Shown here: positions 59,500 through 64,000 of the stretch, one piece after another
How the letters are laid out: every line of letters starts with the position of its first letter
How positions within the stretch are numbered: position 1 is the stretch's first letter
DNA from: Halobacillus_B rhizosphaerae
GTDB lineage: Bacteria > Bacillota > Bacilli > Bacillales > Halobacillaceae
DNA length: 64,000 bases
Direction of reading: 5' to 3'
Assembly: GCF_046719735.1 (NCBI RefSeq)
Contig: NZ_JAUTWQ010000014.1
Location: 62,001-126,000 of the forward strand
Position numbers and translations under genes: made by a program
Notes under the pieces: generated by a model
Databases searched by the model: none
Seen by the model: the letters and a program-made list of their open reading frames with translations, nothing else
Told to the model about the DNA's origin: nothing

Positions 59500-60711
59500 T
59501 TGGCTTTACAAGAGAATATCCGTAAGCGTGGACGCTTCATTACCGTCCTTGCTACTTTTTTAGCGTTTATGGGAATCGGCGTCGTGGATCCGATTCTTCC
59601 CGTGATCGCGAAACAGATTGGAGCGAGCCATTGGCAAGTAGAAATGCTGTTTACTGCTTACATTTTTACTATGGCAATTATGATGATTCCCGCCAGTTTG
59701 CTTGCAGGTAAATTTGGTGATAAGAACATGATCAAGTTCGGGCTTGCTGTGGTTACGATTTTCGCCATTTTATGTGGTTTTTCCGGAACGGTGGCTGAAT
59801 TATCGTTCTTTCGGGCAGGCTGGGGATTTGGAAATGCTATGTTTTTCGCAACAGCCATGACATTATTAATTACCTTATCGAAGGAAATTAGTTCAGCTGT
59901 AGGTTTGTATGAAGCAGCGATCGGTCTCGGAATGGCCGGTGGGCCGCTCTTAGGCGGCCTAATTGGTGAAATTTCCTGGCGCTATCCATTTTTCGCAACG
60001 GGCGGATTAATATTTATTGCCTTACTTCTTGTCATCTTCTTTGTTCAAGAACCAGAAAAACAAGAAAAACGCAAGGCACCCGGAGTGAAAGAAATGGGCC
60101 GCTTACTTAAATATAAACCATTTTCCCAAGGCGCTATAGCAGGAATGCTTTATTACTACGGTTTTTTCACGGTTCTCGCTTATTCACCACTCGTCATAAA
60201 TTTAACAGCCATTCATCTTGGCTTTATATTCTTCGGTTGGGGGATTTGTCTGGCTTATGGATCAGCAGTACTTTCCCACCAACTGGAAAGAAAGTGGCAT
60301 CCCATCACATTAATTAAGTTTGGACTTGCAGCTTTTGTTATTCTGCTTGCCCTACTATTATTTGTTGATATTATTTGGCTGGAGATCGTGCTGATCATCT
60401 TATCAGGTCTCGTTTCTGGACTAAACAATGCTTTATTTACCAGCTACGTGATGGATATTTCCCCTTATGCGAGAAACGTAACCTCAGGGGTATATAACTT
60501 TGTCCGCTGGTTTGGTGCAGCTCTAGCACCACTGCTCTCTGGAATTGTTGGCGAGAGTCTATCAGCTCATGCACCTTTTGGTGTGTCAGCAGCAGTAGTT
60601 CTCGTTGGACTACTGCTCATGCTAATCCCAGTTAGCAAGCAAGTAAAGACTCATGAAAATGACACGGAAACAACGATTTTATCTCGAGAAATTGTTCGTG
60701 CTCATAAATAA
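59500..60711 (+). CDS. MFS efflux transporter
   Basis: A 403-aa 12-span major facilitator. TTG start at 59500 with AAAGGA upstream. The N-terminal half shows MGIGVVDPILPVIAKQIGAS, the type found in drug:H+ antiporters, and AIGLGMAGGPLLGGLIGE, a motif-C-like stretch in span 5. The central loop (EPEKQEKRKAPGVKE) is basic. A PadR repressor controls it in divergent orientation, and UspA follows, so an inducible exporter of a toxic or stress compound is likely. Substrate unknown. Confidence 0.9.
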   Translation: MALQENIRKRGRFITVLATFLAFMGIGVVDPILPVIAKQIGASHWQVEMLFTAYIFTMAIMMIPASLLAGKFGDKNMIKFGLAVVTIFAILCGFSGTVAELSFFRAGWGFGNAMFFATAMTLLITLSKEISSAVGLYEAAIGLGMAGGPLLGGLIGEISWRYPFFATGGLIFIALLLVIFFVQEPEKQEKRKAPGVKEMGRLLKYKPFSQGAIAGMLYYYGFFTVLAYSPLVINLTAIHLGFIFFGWGICLAYGSAVLSHQLERKWHPITLIKFGLAAFVILLALLLFVDIIWLEIVLIILSGLVSGLNNALFTSYVMDISPYARNVTSGVYNFVRWFGAALAPLLSGIVGESLSAHAPFGVSAAVVLVGLLLMLIPVSKQVKTHENDTETTILSREIVRAHK

Positions 60712-60731
60712 AATAACGGGAGGGAAAGACG

Positions 60732-61160
60732 ATGAATAAATTTCTTGTCCCCATTGACGGTTCCGATCAATCAAAACGAGGATTGAAATCGGCATTAAAA
60801 CTTATCGAAGGTAAAGAGTCTCAGACAAGATTAATCCTGATTCACGTATCCATAGATAGTGAACAGTACGCCGAAGCAGGGGCTGCGCTAAATGTAAATA
60901 TCAATCAATCAGCAAAAGCGGAAGGAGAAGAGCTGCTTCAACATGCCCTTCACTCCATTCCTGACGGTGACTTAGAAGTAGAGATCGTTCATTTAGAAGG
61001 GCTGATCTCGCAGTCTATCATTGATTTTTCCAATCAGGAAAAGGTAGATTTTATTGTTATGGGAGGAGCCGGAGCGGGATCGATCAGTGAATCGATTCTC
61101 GGCAGCGTGAGCCACCAGGTCCTGCATCATGCCGATGCTCCTGTGGTTATCGTAAAATAG
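60732..61160 (+). CDS. Universal stress protein (UspA family)
   Basis: A 142-aa cytoplasmic Usp. It begins KFLVPIDGSDQSKRGLKSA and ends with the ATP-binding motif GGAGAGSISESILGSVSHQV, followed by ADAPVVIVK. The G-2X-G-9X-G(S/T) pattern is present, so it may bind ATP. SD GGGAGGG. It is 20 bases downstream of the MFS gene and shares its terminator. Confidence 0.93.
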   Translation: MNKFLVPIDGSDQSKRGLKSALKLIEGKESQTRLILIHVSIDSEQYAEAGAALNVNINQSAKAEGEELLQHALHSIPDGDLEVEIVHLEGLISQSIIDFSNQEKVDFIVMGGAGAGSISESILGSVSHQVLHHADAPVVIVK

Positions 61161-61192
61161 TGACTATAACCGGGTAAACTTCCTGCCTATTG

Positions 61193-61237
61193 AAAAAGAG
61201 CGTGTTATCAGATAAACCTGATGCACGCTCTTTTTTT
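61193..61237 (+). terminator. Rho-independent terminator of the MFS-UspA operon
   Basis: AAAGAGCGTG paired with CACGCTCTTT across a 19-base loop, followed by seven T. Confidence 0.92.
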
Positions 61238-61367
61238 CTATTTCGATTTTGTAACGGCAGATCCCATTAAGATCCGTGAAACCGCCACTGTCTATTTATA
61301 TATGTAATACACTTGCGCCCTATAATTCGCAAGTAATAAATCCCAATAATCCTATACCTAGGTTTCT

Positions 61368-61580
61368 CTATATTTTACTTAGAATTAAAATACCAAAAGA
61401 CTTCTTTAATCGGTAAGGTCCAAATAATTCTATTGGAGTTCTCGAATCTCTGGTGTTTACTTTTACCTTTTGGATCAAGGTATGATAAGTAACAAATCGC
61501 TTTAAAGCGTCTTCGGTCATCTGTCTGATTGGTTCAATTACTACAGTGTTATCGATCCGGATACTTACAGACCCTTCCAT
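61368..61580 (-). CDS. Doubtful 70-aa protein, start unclear
   Basis: Not recognised. From ATG 61580 the frame gives 70 aa (MEGSVSIRIDNTVVIEPIRQ at the start, basic C-terminus RLKKSFGILILSKI). The ATG has no SD. The same frame is open up to 61655, and an ATT at 61625 lies behind AAGGA, so the real start may be upstream, or this may be the remnant of a longer gene. The rest of 61238-61903 has no feature I can support. Confidence 0.3.
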   Translation of the reverse strand: MEGSVSIRIDNTVVIEPIRQMTEDALKRFVTYHTLIQKVKVNTRDSRTPIELFGPYRLKKSFGILILSKI

Positions 61581-61903
61581 ATTAAGCTGCCAATCATCTA
61601 ATGTGAGACTGGTTAATTGTGCAATTTTGTCTTCATCCTTTCCTTGATGTCTACGTCAAATTTCAGAAATACTCCACTCTTTTTATCTTTATTTTTCTTT
61701 CAGAGGAAGATATTTCCTTTATAATAAACACTTACTCCATCATTTTATCATGCTATGATTTTCCATGCTATTTTGAATCAATTGAAAATACCAGAATAGT
61801 TCTTTTGTCTCTCCCTCCTTTAATAGGTTAACCGTTGACTTTTTTATAGGGATAAGCAAGGGTAAATTTGCTATAATCTATTATTCCAAACGGTCATACT
61901 GAA

Positions 61904-61927
61904 AGCGTTTTAAGGGAATAAAACGCT
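61904..61927. repeat. 9-bp perfect inverted repeat
   Basis: AGCGTTTTA and TAAAACGCT flank AGGGAA. No T run follows on either strand. The left arm looks like half of a cre (GAAAGCGTTTTA). Function not clear. Confidence 0.4.
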
Positions 61928-61940
61928 CACTTCTAAACAC

Positions 61941-61981
61941 AGAAAACCCGAACCATTGTAAGTGAATGATTCGGGTTTTCT
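61941..61981. terminator. Terminator after the peptide transporter (bidirectional)
   Basis: AGAAAACCCGAACCATT paired with AATGATTCGGGTTTTCT (one mismatch), 7-base loop; T runs on both strands are short. Recurrent stem family. Confidence 0.8.
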
Positions 61982-62014
61982 GATAAACTCTATTCATTTA
62001 TACCTGTCTTGCAA

Positions 62015-63505
62015 TTAGTGGATCCCTCTCATTAACTTTTGAATTTTTGGAGATAAGACAAGAAGGATAACACCAAGTGCGACTGCAACTCCACCAAGTA
62101 TGCCGAAGTAAACTACTTCGGTATCAGCATTGTAAAACTTAACAATTTGAGCATTCATCGCCTGACCGCCAGCACTCGTTAAGAACCAAAGGCTCATGGT
62201 CTGCGAGGCAAACGCAGCAGGGGCTAATTTAGTTGTAGTAGACAATCCAACTGGTGACAGCAGCAATTCACCTACGACAACTAGGAAGAAACTGAGCAGC
62301 AGCCATAAAGGACTTGCCAAATTTTCTCCGCTTGTAATTGCTGGGATCATCATAATCAAGAATGAGAATCCTGCAAAAATAAGACCATAGGAAAACTTCG
62401 TTGCCGTGGTAGGCTGTTTCGATCTAAGACGCAGCCATAACCAGGCAAAGAATGGAGCAAGTATGATGATAAACATTGGGTTTAAAGACTGGAACCAGGA
62501 TGACTGAATATCTAGTCCTGCAAAATCCAGGTTGGTCCGTTTATCAGCATATTGCGCTAGAATGATTGCTCCCTGTTCCTGCAGCGCCCAGAAAACCATC
62601 GCAGCAATAAATAACGGGATGTAAGCAAGAACCCGAGACCTTTCCACTTCTGTCGTTTTTTTACTACGATACATTACAATAAAGTAAGCCGTAGGAATAG
62701 TAAGACCTAAGAAGCTGACTACATAGGTGAGGCCATTGATCGTGAGAATCCCCGTAGGTATTGTTACAGCAAGCAGTACAGCAATGATAACTGCCCCAAT
62801 GACGAAACGAGTGATTGTTTTGGATCTCTCGCTCTTTGTTAAAGGGTTGGGAACATTTCTTCCTGCCAATCCAAGACTGTTCTTCTTAGAAATAATGAAG
62901 GTAATTAGACCAAAGAACATTCCAATAGCAGCGATCGAAAAGCCTAAATGGAAATTAACTTCTTGACCTACAGTTCCAACTATTAATGGTGCAAGAAGCG
63001 CACCTATATTAATCCCCATATAGAAAACACTAAATCCTGAATCGCGTCGATAATCATCAGGAGCATAAAGATCCCCCACTATATTCGAAACGTTCGGCTT
63101 TAATAACCCAGTACCAATAACGATGAGTACCATGGAGATGAAAAAGGAGGTTAAACCACCTGGTATCGATAATGCGATATGACCGAGCATAATAAGTACC
63201 CCACCATAAAACACGGTTGAGGTAGATCCGAGCAGCCGGTCGGCTATCCAGCCTCCGATAATACCGGACATATAAACTAGCGAACCGTAAATCGCCATTA
63301 TGGAAGCGGCAGTACCTTCATCAAGGCCCAATCCGCCCTTTGAAACTTCATAATACATATAAAAGATTAATAATGCGCGCATTCCGTAGTAGGAAAACCG
63401 CTCCCAGAATTCAGTAAAGAATAAAGTAAATAATCCTTTCGGATGTCCAAAAAATCCTTTTTGGGGTACGCTTTTCACTATTTCTTCTTTGGTGTAATTT
63501 GACAC
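62015..63505 (-). CDS. Peptide MFS transporter (POT/PTR family, DtpT-like)
   Basis: A 496-aa proton-coupled di/tripeptide importer with 14 spans. The family motif FFTEFWERFSYYGMRALL is at residues 30-47, and FSVFYMGINIGALLAPL near 159 is the second POT signature. Translation begins at GTG 63505 with AAGGAGG upstream. The 5' region has an 11-bp inverted repeat and a near-consensus CodY box, so nutrient control by CodY is expected. No peptidase neighbour. Ends in a bidirectional terminator. Confidence 0.95.
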   Translation of the reverse strand: MSNYTKEEIVKSVPQKGFFGHPKGLFTLFFTEFWERFSYYGMRALLIFYMYYEVSKGGLGLDEGTAASIMAIYGSLVYMSGIIGGWIADRLLGSTSTVFYGGVLIMLGHIALSIPGGLTSFFISMVLIVIGTGLLKPNVSNIVGDLYAPDDYRRDSGFSVFYMGINIGALLAPLIVGTVGQEVNFHLGFSIAAIGMFFGLITFIISKKNSLGLAGRNVPNPLTKSERSKTITRFVIGAVIIAVLLAVTIPTGILTINGLTYVVSFLGLTIPTAYFIVMYRSKKTTEVERSRVLAYIPLFIAAMVFWALQEQGAIILAQYADKRTNLDFAGLDIQSSWFQSLNPMFIIILAPFFAWLWLRLRSKQPTTATKFSYGLIFAGFSFLIMMIPAITSGENLASPLWLLLSFFLVVVGELLLSPVGLSTTTKLAPAAFASQTMSLWFLTSAGGQAMNAQIVKFYNADTEVVYFGILGGVAVALGVILLVLSPKIQKLMRGIH

Positions 63506-63531
63506 TCCCCGAAACCTCCTTGAAAATTACA

Positions 63532-63581
63532 CGACAAATTGTAAGCCTTCTCACTTAATAAAATTTTCAAACAATTTGTCG
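63532..63581. promoter_or_regulatory. 11-bp inverted repeat upstream of the peptide transporter
   Basis: CGACAAATTGT (63532-63542) and ACAATTTGTCG (63571-63581) are perfect arms separated by 28 bases; each contains the smaller palindrome ACAAATTGT. Further TTGTC/GACAA half-sites follow at 63586-63597. An operator for a dimeric or tetrameric repressor is likely. Confidence 0.55.
63562..63576. promoter_or_regulatory. CodY-like box at the peptide transporter
   Basis: AATTTTCAAACAATT differs from the CodY motif AATTTTCWGAAAATT at two positions. It lies inside the span of the larger inverted repeat, about 60 bases upstream of the GTG start. Confidence 0.5.
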
Positions 63582-63894
63582 AATATTGTCCTGACAAAGA
63601 AAAATTATAATCCTATCCATGACTGAAAATCAATTGTTTTAACCATATTCCAAATAGAGTTTATTTTCTTATAAGAGTGAATTTTTATACAAATAAGTAC
63701 TTCCGTCCCTTAAACAAGAATTTAGATGATAGCTGTACCCTATACACCCATTCTTTTGTCACCGAAATTCCCGATTATTACAATTAGAAGACGAAGTGAA
63801 TAAATATCCATTTCAAACTATTTCTTCTGGGTTTGACGCTATTTCAAAAAGGGGATAGTTACATAGAGCTTTCTATAAGGAGGGTTCATGACAA

Positions 63895-64000
63895 ATGGAA
63901 AAATCAAAACGACTACTAGCCAAGCGTTTGTATAAATTCATGAGGAAACGAGCTGTGAAAGTTCTTAAAAATCCCGTCAGAACGAAAAAAATGATCGACA
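63895..64000 (+). CDS. Start of an unknown basic protein, cut by window edge
   Basis: ATG at 63895 opens a frame that stays open to base 64000 (35 codons). It begins MEKSKRLLAKRLYKFM and is strongly basic (Lys/Arg about one third), which could be an N-terminal anchor region or nucleic-acid contact. AAGGAGG lies 12 bases upstream, a little far; the nearer ATG at 63888 gives a 15-codon frame only. No family can be named from this fragment. Confidence 0.5.
   Translation, partial: MEKSKRLLAKRLYKFMRKRAVKVLKNPVRTKKMID

Noticed and set aside
1..64000. tRNA, rRNA, CRISPR, transposase or riboswitch signals
   Set aside because: I looked for cloverleaf-like clusters, regularly spaced repeats, IS ends and conserved leader motifs and saw none that I could support.

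Overview
The window looks like chromosomal DNA of a low-GC, Gram-positive, endospore-former-type Bacillaceae, and a halophilic or marine relative of Bacillus such as Halobacillus or Virgibacillus is my best guess. The evidence is consensus SD sequences (AGGAGG types), frequent TTG and GTG starts, sigma-A promoters, cre and CodY-like sites, a hutPHUIG operon with a HutP-type terminator, SinR/SinI homologues and a CWB2-type cell wall. The genus is inference. I see no rRNA, tRNA, CRISPR array, transposase or intact prophage.

Layout. (1) 1-10 kb, mostly minus strand, is an envelope region: a CWB2-anchored subtilase cut by the window edge, an LCP ligase, a TagO/WecA-type transferase, a GNAT acetyltransferase, a secreted SLT-SH3-CWB2 protein and phosphoglucomutase. 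(2) 10.2-13.7 kb is a regulatory island: a short SinR-like repressor, two unlisted SinI-like microproteins of 39-40 aa, an AraC regulator, an unknown protein with an HELLH motif, and an IDEAL-domain protein. (3) 13.8-16.5 kb holds a C39-like peptidase, mannose-6-phosphate isomerase and a small unknown. (4) 16.8-20.1 kb is the hom-thrC-thrB threonine operon. (5) 20.4-23.9 kb is accessory-like: an HTH-like unknown, two divergent sigma-70-like factors, two small unknowns and an M15 endolysin-like peptidase. (6) 24-34.4 kb has a DsbA/FrnE oxidoreductase, ribokinase, galK-galT-galM with a divergent ROK repressor, an alpha/beta hydrolase and a ROK sugar kinase. (7) 34.6-43.4 kb has an acyl-CoA thioesterase pair, a DUF6241-like protein, a LysR regulator, a KtrB/TrkH K+ transporter, a sigma factor-ClpP operon, a small membrane gene that runs into a dispersed GC-rich repeat, and a glutamine/polar amino acid ABC importer. 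(8) 43.6-49.7 kb is the histidine-degradation operon hutP-H-U-I-G, with a sigma-A promoter overlapped by a cre and a terminator between hutP and hutH. (9) 49.7-58.6 kb is a sugar locus: ABC importer, YesMN-type two-component system, GH1 glycosidase and BglK-like ROK kinase. (10) 58.8-64 kb has a PadR-MFS-UspA unit, a POT peptide transporter and a truncated gene at the edge.

How it works together. The sugar locus suggests uptake of an unphosphorylated beta-glucoside, ATP-dependent phosphorylation by the BglK-like kinase and cleavage by the GH1 enzyme, under YesMN and probably CcpA control. The hut operon degrades histidine to glutamate and formamide, with an amino acid importer just downstream. 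Most intergenic spaces carry clear Rho-independent terminators, and many of these reuse almost the same stem (ACCCGAACCA paired with TGGTTCGGGT). The least explained parts are the SinR/SinI island, the divergent sigma pair, the sigma-ClpP operon and the repeat-fused membrane gene.
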